Shown here piece after piece: positions 1 through 11,044 of a DNA stretch of 64,000 nucleotides (position 1 is the stretch's first letter; the number at the start of each line of letters is the position of its first letter). The position numbers and the translations under genes were made by a program. A model generated the notes under the pieces. The model saw nothing but the letters and a program-made list of their open reading frames with translations, was not told where the DNA came from and searched no databases. The stretch comes from Stenogyne calaminthoides (lineage: Eukaryota > Streptophyta > Magnoliopsida > Lamiales > Lamiaceae): the NCBI GenBank assembly GCA_037126765.1, contig JBBCBC010000017.1, forward strand, positions 19,831,916 to 19,895,915, written 5' to 3'.

Positions 1-545
1 AAGGTGTTTGATAATATGCTTGTGTGAGGATTTAAGCATAATTAATTAGTGTTAAATTGATGCACTCAAGGTGTTAAATTAATTATGGGTTGGTTGATGA
101 GTTTATATGATTTTTTGGTTGGTTGGTTGTTTAATTGATGCAGTTAAGGTGTTTGATAATATGCTTGTGTGAGGATTTAAGCATAATTTAAGATTAATAC
201 ATTAGGATATATTTGGGTTATTGATTTGATGATTTGGTGAATGAATAATGTGTTGCTTTAGATATGATTTAATAGATTGTTTAATTTAGTTTTTGGGATG
301 TGAATAATGCTCTTGCAAATGTGTTGATTAAAATGTGAATTTATATATTTTTGGGTTGGTTGATGAATTTATATGATTTTTGGGTTGGTTGGTTGGTTGT
401 TTAATTGATGCACTCAAGGTGTTTGATAATATGCTTGTGTGAGGATTTAAACATAAATTAAGATTAATACATTAGGATATATTTGAGTTATTGATTGATG
501 ATTTGGTGAATGGATAGTGTGTTGCTTTAGATGATTGATGGTACA
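1..545 (+). repeat. Tandem repeat in CACTA leader, about 270-bp unit
   Basis: Two nearly complete units and one partial unit are visible. The block TTAATTGATGCA followed by AGGTGTTTGATAATATGC occurs near 131 and 400, and its second half near 1. Units also contain runs of GGTTGGTTGGTTG and end near GTGTTGCTTTAGAT. The array precedes the transposase start, as in leaders of plant CACTA elements. I see no coding sequence. The following 546-815 is AT-rich without a recognisable feature. Confidence 0.75.
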
Positions 546-815
546 TTAGGATACATTGTCTTGAGAAGCAGCAAAACCTTAGGTACATTAGAATTTGAAG
601 TAGTAATCATTTGTAGAATATTAAAATTAGAAAATTAAAATGAATGTAGATTAAATATGGTTAGGTATGCATTTGTTTTGTTACGAAATAACCTTCAATA
701 AAAAAATGATTGTACAATACATTAGGATTGGAATACTTTTAGGGTTAATACATTATGATATATTGTCTTGAGAAACAATTCATATTGTCTTTCCTATAGG
801 CATCTTTATTTCTAT

Positions 816-1627
816 ATGGATCGAAAGTGGGTTCGAGCAGATCGATTATCAGGTGAGTATAGGAATGGGGTGGAAGAATTTTGTAATTATGCAATTAGAC
901 ACTGCACCGACCCTCGGTACATTCCATGTCCGTGTTGGAAATGTATGAATGGAAAAACCGTTAGTGGTCGAGAAAGTCTTTTTGACCACTTGATGATTCA
1001 CGGTATTGATAAAACATATACCGTTTGGACATATCATGGTGAGAGAAGAGATGGATGTAGCTCAAGCAACCTAAAAACTGACTTTAGATTTGAAGATACA
1101 GTGGATGCAGATATTTTCGAAGATGTACCGACTGTTGATACATGGAGTGAGGATGACGATGATCTGCGAGATCACCCTTATATGTCAGAGAAGTTAAGGG
1201 ATTCTACTGGACTACCACTGTGGCCCGGGTGTAAGAAGGCAACAAAACTATCAGCTGTGTTGATATTGTTCAACCTAAAAAAAGACTCACCGGTTGTCAG
1301 ATGAGTGCTTCACAAGTATCTTTGAAAGCTTGATTAGTGGTCTATTACCACGATGGAAATGTCTTTGCCTAAGAGAGCATATGATGCTAAACAAATGCTC
1401 AAGTCCATCGGGTTAACACATCAGAAAATTCGTGCTTGTCCGGGTGATTGTATCTTATTTCGGAAGGAGTATGCAGACCTCGATGAATGTCCCAAGTGTG
1501 GGAAGAAGCGATATAAGAAAAATAAATCTCCCGCGAAGGTGTTTTGGTACTTTCCAATAATACCAAGATTCAGGAGAATGTATAGTAGTGTTGTGGATGC
1601 TAGAAATTTAACTTGGCATCATGATGA
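816..1627 (+). pseudogene. TNP2-like CACTA transposase, N-terminal fragment with frameshifts
   Basis: The start MDRKW at 816 opens a Transpos_assoc-type domain: a CPCWKC zinc-binding motif, then GRESLFDHLMIHGID and YTVWTYHGE. The frame stops at 1304 shortly after CKKATKLSAVLILFNLK, the expected TNP2 motif. The next TNP2 segments (KRAYDAKQMLKSIGL, CPGDCILFRKE, CPKCGKKRY, KVFWYFPIIPRF) continue in another frame from 1353. Between 1280 and 1355 the expected residues are found in two further frames, so at least two small indels are present. The homology is cut at 1627 by a solo LTR, and the remaining several hundred residues of TNP2, including the catalytic core, are absent. The family mobilises CACTA elements through terminal and subterminal binding; this copy cannot be functional. 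Confidence 0.85.
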
Positions 1628-3474
1628 TGTTGGGATTATACTGGAAAGTATGCTTTTACTTTGTATAATCAAAACTGAATTTCGGACTTATTTACTGAAA
1701 TAAATTGTTTATCACTGATGCTTTAAATATCATCGAATGTTACATATATTTAGTGCATAACTGTTCATTAAATAGTACGTGTTACATTGTAGTTAATTTA
1801 GTGATACCAGATCACGAAGATAAAATTAATAAAATCCCCTTGTAACTAAAAAGTACACCATTCACGACCTAGATGGAAATGAACAATCCATCGTGAAAGG
1901 TTGAAGTGTAAGGCTCGGATTGGCTTGTCTTGACCAGAGATTACACACTAGTGCATGATCGATGCCTTTGAATAGGACCTACAGGAGGACAAATCCTTCA
2001 GAACTGAACAAGGAAGAATTAGACCTCAGTGGTTCGTTATTTCTTAATCTTCGTTCCTTAAATAGGATCACGTGTGGTTGGTAACTATTGCTTTGACTTA
2101 TCATGGGTAGAGAATCAACGAGATTCAATACTTTTTATCTTGGGCAATATTATTGGTCACATGTGATTGCTAAGATTTAATACGGAGAATCGTGTGCAAA
2201 GCACGCTTTGTTCGACGATTGCCCCCTTGGGAGGTTTATAAGCTTTATCATACCAAATCTTGCAAGTGGAACTAGTTTCCGGTATGGATAATAATGTTGA
2301 ACCGTTCCTTAACCAAGGACAAAAGATATTAATTAACGGAAAGCTATTTTAGTGGCTTGAATTAATTAATGGGCTAGATAATCTTAAATACGAGGAAATA
2401 ATAATCGGGATCCATATTGACTGTAATATGGGTTAAGATGAATAGTGCAATATTAATTATGTAGTGGGATTAATCAATATTTATGGGCTTGAATAATATT
2501 GTGGCTCAATATTGATAATTCAAGATCCATTGGAAGGTCCAATCTTAATTCTCATAAAGGCCCCCTAAGTAGCCCAACATATAGTCCAATAACTGAAAAA
2601 CGTGTTTAAAATAAAATAAATATTGTTGCTTATTTTTCCTCATAATTTTCGAAATTTATGGATAAAAGGGGAGAAAGATTTTCTTTGAATTTTGTTATGG
2701 AATGAAGATATGTATTCTTGGAATACAAGATTATCTCATTAAATTCAAGAAATCTCCCACTTGGTTATTCATGAAGCAATTTTCGAAATTTTGAAATATA
2801 AAGGGCAAGAAAGATTTTCTTGATTTTCTTGAAAAGATATTATGGAAGATATGTATTTCTTGAAATACAAGAATATCTCATAAATTCAAGAAGATCCAAA
2901 TCTTGGAATCTTGACCTATATTTTTCGAAAATATCCATAACAAAGAGTAGGTGGGATTTTGTGGAATATTATAATTATGGAAAAAAGAATATAGGAGATA
3001 TATTCAAGATTTTTTGGAGATCAAGAAAAGATTTTCCCACATTGTTTTTGCCCCAAAATTTTCGACCACCTCTACTCTATAAATAGGGGATGATTCTTTC
3101 ATTCCCAAGTACAATTCCATGTTCTGGAAAAATTAGTAAATCCACAAAGGCGGTGCAACATAATTTATTTTCCTTTTGTTAATTGTTCGCAAGCGTCCTA
3201 CCACCGGATAGTCGAGCAAGGATTAAGGGAATACTTGGGAAGTTCTTTTGGTGTGTCTAACAAACAAAGCCATTGTCGTCCCAAGAGGTACGTTCACGTA
3301 AACTCGTAGAATTCTGCATGCGTAGGATTTACGTGAATTAATTATACGCATGATTTGTTGTTGGATTATTATTTGAATTAATATAGGATTAATTCATGCT
3401 AGTAATAATTATAAGAATTAAATTTGTATTTAAATATTCATCCCGAATAGATCCGGGCAATTAATTCCCCAACA
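1628..3474 (+). mobile_element. Solo LTR, family A copy 1 (no target-site duplication)
   Basis: The element starts TGTTGGG and ends CCCCAACA, the inverted ends expected of an LTR. It is 1847 bp, with a TATAAATA promoter box at 3078-3085 and no internal domain. Three sister copies occur at 14897-16738, 18070-20369 and 40468-42315 (reverse). Unlike those, its flanks GATGA and CATAC do not match. The CACTA sequences on its two sides belong to different genes, so recombination between two LTRs inside the CACTA probably deleted the DNA between them. The parent retrotransposon is not in the window. Confidence 0.85.
3078..3085 (+). promoter_or_regulatory. LTR promoter TATA box
   Basis: TATAAATA followed by GGGGATG is conserved at the same place in all four family A LTRs (16342-16349, 19865-19872, and 40872-40879 in reverse). 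It lies about 390 bp from the LTR 3' end, as expected for a U3/R boundary. Activity is not known. Confidence 0.6.
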
Positions 3475-6084
3475 CATACTGGGAGGAGTTTGTGAGCAGA
3501 GCTATGGAGGAGTCATTTCCTCAATTTCTAATGACCTAAGTTTTTCAGTGTTTATCATATTTCTATTATACTGTAGAATCGAAGTAATAAAAATCGTGAT
3601 CAAGCCAAGTCGATGGAGGCGCGATATCGTAGATCGAACCAAGGTTATGCACGAATAAGAGAAAATATGGAGAGATCAAAATCCTAACTTTTAATTTTTT
3701 TTTATATATTCACTTTTAATATATCTAATAAAGGGACACGTTCATCACTATCGTAGAAAGAAGAAAAGCTGGAGAGAGTGAGCCTATTGTTACCCGTTTC
3801 GACTTATTTCAGACTACCAGAAAGGGTCGAGATGGGAATATTCACGATCCCAGTGCACAGCGCATCATCGAAGAAGCGGTAATCTATCCATTAATTTATC
3901 TTTCAATTACAAACTATTATTTATAAACAAATAATTAAATAATAATCTTTTGGTTTTGTGATTTAGGAGCGTCTATCTCAGACCATGACGCCCGGCGACA
4001 TCCACATTATCGGCCCTGATGATCTGTTTAGACGGGCTATAGGTCGCCAGGAGCATCCCAACCGCTTACGGAGTGTCGGATATGGCGTGACGAAGACATC
4101 GTTAGCGATGACACCTGGTCTTCAAGCCATGAACATGGTGAGTATACTAACGGAACAGGTTGCCAAGTTGTCTAAAGATGTGGAACGTTTGAGGTCCGAG
4201 AGAAGAACGAGCCACGGAATGTCATTGAGTGGAGCAAGCTGTGAACATAGTGTCGCTAATGCTATGTTTTCAGCTAACCCTAGGGACGACTTTATTGAGG
4301 CACATCAAAACGTTTCTCAGGTATCAGATATGCATGTCTCACATTTGTTTTAATTAAAGACTAGTGTATTAAAATTTTCTAACTAAATATCTTATTCGAA
4401 CAGCCAACGACCTTTTACTACCTTTATTTGGAGGATCCCGATCGGTTGGTGGCCACAGGAACGTTGCACAGCTCCCATGGAATGATTCATGGTCATCCCA
4501 TCACTCCTGATTTTATGAGGGTCACACTCGATGTACCCGTAATTGGACAAAAGGATTCAGCGGTGCCAAAACCAATCGATGAAGCTATCACAGTCGGAAC
4601 AGCGGTCGGGCACTTCATCGAATGGCCGAGCAACTTGGTCTCTAGCACCATGAGGGTAAAATATATGTTATTAAAGTTTATTATCTTATTTCTGGTTCTA
4701 AATAATATTGCAAATTAATTGTAGAATCTGTCGACACCACAAATGCTTCGGAAGAAATCACCACAAAAGGCTAAAGAGAAATCGAGGGGTGTCGTAGACA
4801 GTCAGAGGGGGAGAACGAGGGACTCCATTGTGCTCAGACTTGGTTATCCCATGACTAGAGACTTAGATCACGATGATTATGTACAGTCTAGGGTGCACCG
4901 GATGATATCGTCTAATGCTTTTGAGATCGTCACAGTTCCCATGCTTGCTCACTTTCATCAGAATACTTTCCAAGAATTCATCAGTGAGGAACATGTGCGC
5001 GAAGTCTTGAATGACGAGTGGTTGAGTGCAACCACCATAGTCATTTACCTCAGGTATGTGTTTACTAATTCTAAATATTCACTTTCTGTATAGTTTAATT
5101 TTCTTTTTAAATATTAATTAGCGTATATATGTTGGTTAAAGATATTTGGGTGAGGTATATCTCTCCAGAGATGTCCGAGCAAGTGGAATGTATTCCTTCG
5201 TCTCCCCCCAAGTGTCTTGCATATTGGGTGATAGGGTATAGACCATGAATGAGTTAGTTAATCATATGTTGAATCAAACTGGGAGCGATCATCTCATTTT
5301 TTTGCCAACAAATATGGGGTGAGTGATAAACATTTCGTTAAAATTTGTATTCATGTTTATAATATTTGCACATATATATGCTAAATTTGCAGTTAAATTT
5401 AATATTCTCAATATAATATAGGAACAATTGGCTGCTGGTCGCCATACACATGAATACATTAAGTGTGTATTTTATGGACCCAGCTCATGATGGAGTTTAT
5501 TCAAATCGCCCTGATCTCGTTTCATATATGGAAGCGTAAGTTCATTTTTAATATTCTATATAATGATTTGTTTTACTTTTAAAATTATGCATATTTAATC
5601 TATTTTTATTTTTTAATTATAATAATAATAGTGTGATGACGATGTATCGTAGTCGCCTTCAGAGTCAAGGTTCAAGATCTAAGTTAAATAAAGTTAACTG
5701 GATTAACATTAAGGTAAATTTAATTTAGTAAATTATCAAATTAATAGAAAGAAATCATAATTGTAATACGTGATTATAATTGTTAATCAACAGGTTCCGA
5801 GGCAACGAGATAATGAACATTGTGGACATTTTGTGTGTTGCTTTATTGAAGATATAATCCGCAGTTCTCTAATGAACATTCCTCTCAATGTAAGTCAATT
5901 TATCGATTTATTTAAATTATTATTGATTGAATAAAAATTCATACTATATTGATTGATTCGTTGTTTGCCGTTTGTCTATGAACGTGAGCTCAAGTCTTAC
6001 TCTAAGAAAAGACTGGAGAAATGGAAAAACGATTGGACGGGGTACCTTTACAATCGATTCTTATATTCATACGATATTGAGTGA
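3475..6084 (+). pseudogene. CACTA second gene: Transposase_24, DUF8039-like and Ulp1 (C48) peptidase-like
   Basis: Multi-exon gene typical of plant CACTA elements. Readable exons give NRSNKNREQAKSMEARYRRS (from 3581), VTRFDLFQTTRKGRDGN (3745-3880), GPDDLFRRAIGRQEHPNRLR with a coiled coil SILTEQVAKLSKDVERLR (3968-4320), a DUF8039-like part with HGHPITPDFMRVTLDVPV and VGHFIEWPSNLV (4404-4653), a linker exon (4724-5054), then the Ulp1-like part from 5142. That part reads YSFVSPQVSCIL, NNWLLVAIHMNTLSVYFMDP, RQRDNEHCGHFVC and, in the last exon (5971-6084), FVYERELKSYSKKRLEKW. Defects: the first exon is cut by the LTR and lacks its donor; a TAG stop lies at 5239; the usual catalytic His before WLL is Asn; and the last intron ends CG (5969-5970) instead of AG. 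The sister fragment near 34841 keeps AG there. Confidence 0.85.
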
Positions 6085-6109
6085 TCGTTATTTGAAATTT
6101 TGGTAGCAT

Positions 6110-6425
6110 GTAATTAAATTATATATTTGTGATGATATATATTTCATGTTTTTGGTGTATTGGACGTATGTTTATGATGTGTATGTTTATTTATTTCATG
6201 ATGTGTATGTTTATTTATTTGATATTTTGGTATTGGACGTATATGTGGTATAAGTTTTGGTTTATGGTTTTATTATAGGATTTTTGGTTTATGGTTCATG
6301 GTTTATGGTTTATGGTATTGGACGTATATATAAGTTTTGGTTTATGGTTTATGGTATTGGACGTATATATAAGTTTTGGTTTATGGTTTTATTATAGGAT
6401 TTTTAAAATATAAATTAATAATAAA
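6110..6425 (+). repeat. Short AT-rich tandem repeats in CACTA 3' region
   Basis: Imperfect copies of GATGTGTATGTTTATTTATT, then of TTTTGGTTTATGGTTTTATTATAGG and TATTGGACGTATAT, fill the space between the last exon and the subterminal array. The same tract occurs in reverse at 34420-34700 in another CACTA fragment, so it belongs to the family. Confidence 0.7.
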
Positions 6426-6462
6426 AAAAATGTTGGACAGCGGTTTATAACCGCTGTCTATC

Positions 6463-8209
6463 TGTTGGGATATTTTAGTTTTGATGAATTATGCCAAAAC
6501 ATTATCAACTTGTGTTATTGAAGCTATTTTACAGATAACAAGTTGAGGGGGAAAAAGAACAAGTTGAGGGGGGAACTCACTAATCGTAAGTAGATGATCG
6601 AGATCGACGAGGTCAAGAGATTTGAGACTGATCGAGATCAGATGAGTTAGATGAGTTTGGAGTTAACTGATGAGCTATGCAAAATCAGAAGAGAAGAAAA
6701 GCTAACCGGTGATCGGAAGATCGATGACCGTAATGTAACCTCGACGGTAAGATCGTAAGAGAAGGTTGCAGATCGAAGAGGAGTTAGATGAGACCGACGA
6801 GATCGACGCGTGATCGAGATCGATATGAAGATGAGCAGATGATCAAAATCGACGTGATTGATATCGGATGTGCTAAACCGATATGCTAACCTAATATGCT
6901 AACCTCGATGTACTAATCGATGTAGATAAACCGATATGCCGACTGATGCTATATCGATCTCGATCATGTGAGCCGATCGATCAAAGCAGAAGAAATCGAT
7001 ATCAAGAAACCGTAAATCTGCATACCGATCGGGAAAGAAGTCATCAAGAGAAGTCATCCAAGTCATATTCACCGAGAATCGTAACGCCATCGATGATCGG
7101 TTAGCTGAAAGTCTTAGTGACCGAGGGTCGGGATGTGAAGTCAAGAATCGAACTCGGTCGACTGAGTGTCGAAGATGCCCTGATTATACAAGGTCCGCTG
7201 AAGAGAAGTCTGTTGAATCAAAGAAACCTGAGACTTAGTATGTCACCGGACACTGAGGCTCAGATAGACCTGAAGGCTCAGACAGACTTGAAGGCTCAAA
7301 CAGACCTGAAGGCTCAGATAGAACTGAAGATCCTGAGACTCAGAAGAATCTGAGGAATATAGCCTTTAGAATCAGCTGACGTGGACCAATGAGAGGAAGA
7401 CAACCAGCCTAGAAAAGCTGCAAGAAGTTACAGAATAGTATGGATTTGAATGTGACTCCATCCAACGGTAACATTCAAATCCACATTATAAATACAAGAT
7501 CTTCCATCAAATTAAGAGTGGAAAAATGCGTAAAACATCCATCAAGCCAAATTATCTAGCATTCCCACCATAGAACACAGAGAAAGAAATACACGCATAT
7601 ATTCAAAGAGTGTTCTACCCTAGATCTAAGCACAAATGTAATATCCTAAGCTTAGAGAGATTTTCCCATCCTTAGCATTGAGGCTAAACAAATGTAAGGG
7701 AAAATCTCAACCTAGTTGGAAACCAAACAAACCTTACCCAAATCAGTCGGTTAAGTTTGTAGGTGAGTGTGAACTTCCCAGAACATCTAGCAATCCCGTA
7801 AGGGATGGTAGGCAATCCCGAGTGAGGGTGATAAGTCCCGATTGGAGTGTGAACTCGGTAAACATCTGTAGGCAATCCCGTGGAGGGTGATAAGTCCCGT
7901 TTGAGTGAGAGCTCGTTAAATATCTAGAGGCGAGCCCGAGAGGGTGATAAGTCCAGTTGGAAGGAATTTTCCTAGGAACAGGGAGAGTGGATGTAGGAGC
8001 TTGAGCCTCCGAACCACTATACTTTGCTGTGTTGTTTACTGCTTTACGTTCTTATCTTGTCATACGCATTTGATTATAAGCAAGACACAACACATGAGCT
8101 TAAAAAGTCAAAAATTGGAAACACTCTGCCCTCACCCCTGTTTTATATGCACCGCTTCGAAATGTTTTGCTTCCGCACGCACAAATGGGTTTTCCCACCG
8201 GGACCATCA
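6463..8209 (+). repeat. 5' LTR of the interior-poor element
   Basis: 1747 bp. It contains a GATCGAGATCGACGAG-rich first half, a TATAAATA box at 7487-7494, and three roughly 60-bp repeats (about 7800-7955) around GTGATAAGTCC near the 3' end. Compared with the 3' LTR it shows many small indels and CG to TG or CA changes. Confidence 0.92.
7487..7494 (+). promoter_or_regulatory. Probable LTR TATA box
   Basis: TATAAATACAAGATC follows the conserved stretch TCCATCCAA and recurs in the 3' LTR near 9458. The position, about 720 bp from the LTR end, is compatible with a U3 promoter. Confidence 0.5.
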
Positions 8210-8211
8210 AT

Positions 8212-8223
8212 TGGTATCAGAGC
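8212..8223 (+). other. Primer-binding site, tRNA-Met type
   Basis: TGGTATCAGAGC begins 2 nt after the end of the 5' LTR. This is the usual complement of the 3' end of plant methionine tRNA used by many Copia elements. Confidence 0.9.
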
Positions 8224-8308
8224 GGGTGCTCAAAAGATTACTTTTTCAATGTGATCGCCTGAGCAGATCTATTTTTTTTAAACCTGTCTCTGATCTGATA
8301 CCATCAAT

Positions 8309-8320
8309 TGGTATCAGAGC
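8309..8320 (+). other. Second copy of the primer-binding site
   Basis: TGGTATCAGAGC recurs preceded by CCATCAAT, exactly as at the LTR/PBS junction. The roughly 96 bp after each copy align with divergence (CAGGTGTTCAAACGG against CGGGTGCTCAAAAG), so an old tandem duplication covers the LTR edge, the PBS and part of the leader. Confidence 0.8.
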
Positions 8321-8430
8321 AGGTGTTCAAACGGTTCACTGATTTCAAAGTAACCACCTGAACTGATCCTTTTAAAAGAAAACCCGTTTCTTTAAAAATG
8401 CATATATTTTAATGTTTTGGCGTCATTATC

Positions 8431-8443
8431 AAAAAGGGGGAAA
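8431..8443 (+). other. Polypurine tract
   Basis: AAAAAGGGGGAAA lies one base before the 3' LTR start, the standard site for plus-strand priming. Confidence 0.85.
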
Positions 8444-8444
8444 T

Positions 8445-10181
8445 TGTTGGGATATTTTAGTTTTGAAGAATTATTCCAAAACATTATCAACTTGTGTTAT
8501 TGAAGCTATTTTACAGATAACAAGTTGAGGGGGAACGAAAAGAACAAGTTGAGGGGAACTCACTAATCGTAAGTAGATGATCGAGATCGACGAATAAGAG
8601 ATTTAGACCGACGAGATCGATGAGTTAGATGAGTTCGAGTTAACCGATGAGCCGCGGCAAAATCGTAAGAGAAGTTGTTCTAAGCCACCGATCGTAAGAT
8701 CGATGACTGCAATGTAATCGACCGTAAGATCGTAAGAGAAGGTTGCAGATCGTAAGAGGAAAGAGATGAGACCGACGAGATCGACGTGATCGAGATCGAT
8801 ATTGAAGATGAGCGGATGATCAAAATCAGGACGTGATTGAGATCGGACAAAGCAAACCGATATGCTAACCTAATATGCTAACCTCGATGTACTAATCATG
8901 TAGATAAACCGATATGCCGACTGATGTTATATCGACCGATTAGCGTGAGCCGATCAGAAGCGAGAAGAAATCGATATCGAAAAATCGTAAATCAAGATAC
9001 CAGATCGAAAGAAGTCATCGATGAGAAGTCATCCAAGTCATATTCACCGAGAATCGTAACGCCATCGATGATCGGTTAGCCTCGAGTGCTTAGTGACACG
9101 AGGGTCGGGATGTGTGAAGTCGAAGAATCGAACTCGGTCCACTGAGTGTCAAGATGCCGATTAGACAAGGTCCCAAGAGAAGTTGTTGAATCAAAGAAAC
9201 ACGAGACTCAAGATGTCACGGACACCGAGGCTCGGATAGACCAAGGCTCGACAGACTGAAGGCTCAAACAGACTGAAGGCTCGGGATAGAATCGAAGATC
9301 CCGAGACTCGAGGAAGAATCGAGGAATATAGCCGTATTAGAATCACCGACGTGGACCAATGAGAGGAAGACAACCAACTGGAAAAGCCGCAAGAAGCTCT
9401 GAGAATAGTATGGATTTGATTGTGACTCCATCCAAGCGGTAACATTCAAATCCACATTATAAATACAAGATCTTCCATCAAATTAAGAGTGGAAAAATCG
9501 TAAAAACATCCATCAAGCCAAATTATCTAAAGCATTCCCACCATAGAAACACAGAGAAAAAGAAATACACGCATATATTCAAAGAGTGTTCTACCCTAGA
9601 TCTAAGCACAAATGTAATATCCTAGCTTAGAGAGATTTTCCCATCCTTAGCATTGAGGCTAAACAAATGTAAGGGAAAATCTCAACCTAGTTGAAACCAA
9701 ACAAACCTTACCCAAATCAAATCGGTTAAGTTTGTAGGTGAGTGTGAACCCGGTAAACATCTAAAGAATCCCGTAAGGGAGGGTAGGCAATCCCGAGTGA
9801 GGGTGATAAGTCCCGATTGGAGTGTGAACTCGGTAAACATCTGTAGGCAATCCCGTGGAGGGTGATAAGTCCCATTTGAGTGAGAGCTCGTTAAATATCT
9901 AGAGGCGAGCCCGAGAGGGTGATAAGTCGGTTGGAAGGAATTTCCTAGGGAAGGGAGAGTGGATGTAGGAGCTTGAGCCTCCGAACCACTATACTTTGTT
10001 GTGTTGTTTACTGCTTTACGTTCTTATCTTGTCATACGCATTTGATTATAAGCAAGACACAACACATGAGCTTAAAAAGTCAAAAATTGGAAACACTCTG
10101 CCCTCACCCCTGTTTTATATGCACCGCTTCGAAATGTTTTGCTTCCGCACGCGTAAATGGGTTTTCCCACCGGGACCATCA
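8445..10181 (+). repeat. 3' LTR of the interior-poor element
   Basis: 1737 bp, same ends as the 5' LTR and followed by the CTATC duplication. It keeps more CG dinucleotides than the 5' LTR, for example TTCGAGTTAACCGATGAG where the 5' LTR has TTTGGAGTTAACTGATGAG. Confidence 0.92.
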
Positions 10182-10186
10182 CTATC

Positions 10187-10399
10187 TAACATAATAAAAG
10201 AAATTATTAAAAAAAAAAAGTTAGACAGCGGTTATTAACCGCTGTCCAAGCACTCCTCTTGCAATGCGGTTGAAAACCGCTGTCCAAGCCCAATCTTTTG
10301 GACAACGGTTTTTTAATAGCTGTCCAAGCTTTTACAGCTGTTATAACCGCTCTTTAAGGGCTATTTTAACAGGTGTCCAAGCCCAAATGTGTATTAGTA
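10187..10399 (+). repeat. CACTA 3' subterminal palindrome array
   Basis: After the LTR element the CACTA resumes with inverted pairs such as GACAGCGGTTATTAACCGCTGTCC, then several degenerate copies ending TGTCCAAG. One further palindrome lies before the insertion (6433-6460). Subterminal repeats of this kind are bound by CACTA proteins. The order of copies matches the 3' end of the small CACTA at 36780-37009. Confidence 0.8.
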
Positions 10400-10935
10400 A
10401 TAATTTCTTAGGCAATACACTATTTTCTTGTAGTGATTTCTCTTCATATGTGAACAACCATTACCTTTAAAGTATGACAAAAACTCAATTTTTTTAGTAT
10501 CATTTATTTATAAAAACTCTCACCGTTATGTATTAAAACTATCACTGTTAAGCACAAAAACAATCATTGTTTAAAAAATGTTTTATATTTTTAAGCAGTG
10601 AATTTTTTTTGCATAACAATATTAATTTTTGCACAAAACAGTGATAGAATTCATGTATAGACCTAATTCATAGAGTGTTACTCTTAAAAGTATTTGATAA
10701 ATGAATATATCTGGCTAGGAAATTCGATCCATTCACGGCTCCTATGTTGGGACATCCATGTGAGAACGTGGGAATAATTGAATGCAGATTCAGAATTCTC
10801 ATGAGATAATCTAATTTTGTAAAATATTGATTTTTTTTTTATTGTTTTTTTTGCAAAAGTAAAATAATGTTTTTCAATAGCTGTTTGCAGGTCTTTCACA
10901 TGTGATGTTGTTCTTTAGCTAGATATTCTGCCACC

Positions 10936-10942
10936 TATAAAA
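10936..10942 (+). promoter_or_regulatory. Probable TATA box of the expansin gene
   Basis: TATAAAA in the context CCACCTATAAAACTCCC lies 109 bp before the expansin start codon, which leaves room for a 5' leader of about 75-80 nt. The CACTA 3' end is about 540 bp upstream. The region 10400-10930 is AT-rich with no other feature seen. Confidence 0.6.
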
Positions 10943-11044
10943 CTCCCACTTAATTTTGTGCTTTTTGGCAACAAGTATCACACATTAATATTCATCTACC
11001 ATCTTTAATTCTTCTCATTTCTCTCTCTTGAAATTGTAACAAAA

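Larger units (their letters stand above)
6463..10181 (+). mobile_element. LTR element with 1.74-kb LTRs and only 235 bp of interior, 5-bp target duplication
   Basis: Complete element flanked by the perfect 5-bp duplication CTATC (6458-6462 and 10182-10186). LTRs are 6463-8209 and 8445-10181, both TGTTGGGATATTTTAG to GGGACCATCA. The interior holds a tRNA-Met-type primer-binding site, a second diverged copy of it, and a polypurine tract, but no coding sequence. It must depend on proteins of another element, most likely Copia because the binding site TGGTATCAGAGC is common there. It sits inside the 3' subterminal palindromes of the CACTA, so it is younger than that insertion. Small ORFs in the LTRs look accidental. 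Confidence 0.95.
1..10399 (+). mobile_element. CACTA (En/Spm) element, 5' end outside window, degenerate and nested
   Basis: In order it contains a tandem-repeat leader, a TNP2-like transposase remnant, a solo LTR (1628-3474), a Transposase_24/DUF8039/Ulp1-type gene (3475-6084), a short AT-rich repeat tract, and a 3' subterminal array of GGACAGCGGTT palindromes split by an LTR element. The 3' end is placed at 10399 because CAAGCCCAAATGTGTATTAG at 10379-10398 matches the proven end of the small CACTA at 37009 and resembles the end at 50079. A canonical CACTACAAGAAAA-type end also exists in inverse at 10423-10435, so the true edge could be 36 bp further. The 5' end is not in the window. Coding parts carry stops, frameshifts and a lost splice site, so this copy is not autonomous. 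Confidence 0.85.

Noticed and set aside
7117..7353. Open frame in the 5' LTR with repeated QTDLKAQ
   Set aside because: It is produced by a short tandem repeat in the LTR; the 3' LTR breaks the frame.
8212..8320. Possible tRNA genes suggested by GGTATCAGAGC sequences
   Set aside because: Only the 3'-end complement is present; no cloverleaf. These are retrotransposon primer-binding sites (also 45687-45698).
7944..8342. Overlapping open frames at the end of each LTR (also 9973-10238)
   Set aside because: Both LTR copies show them because they are the same non-coding sequence. No start context, domain or conservation beyond the repeat.
10423..10435. Canonical CACTACAAGAAAA-type terminus in inverse as the CACTA 3' end
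   Set aside because: Not excluded, but the family end proven by the ATT duplication at 37009 aligns to 10399. The extra 36 bp have no counterpart in the sister copies.
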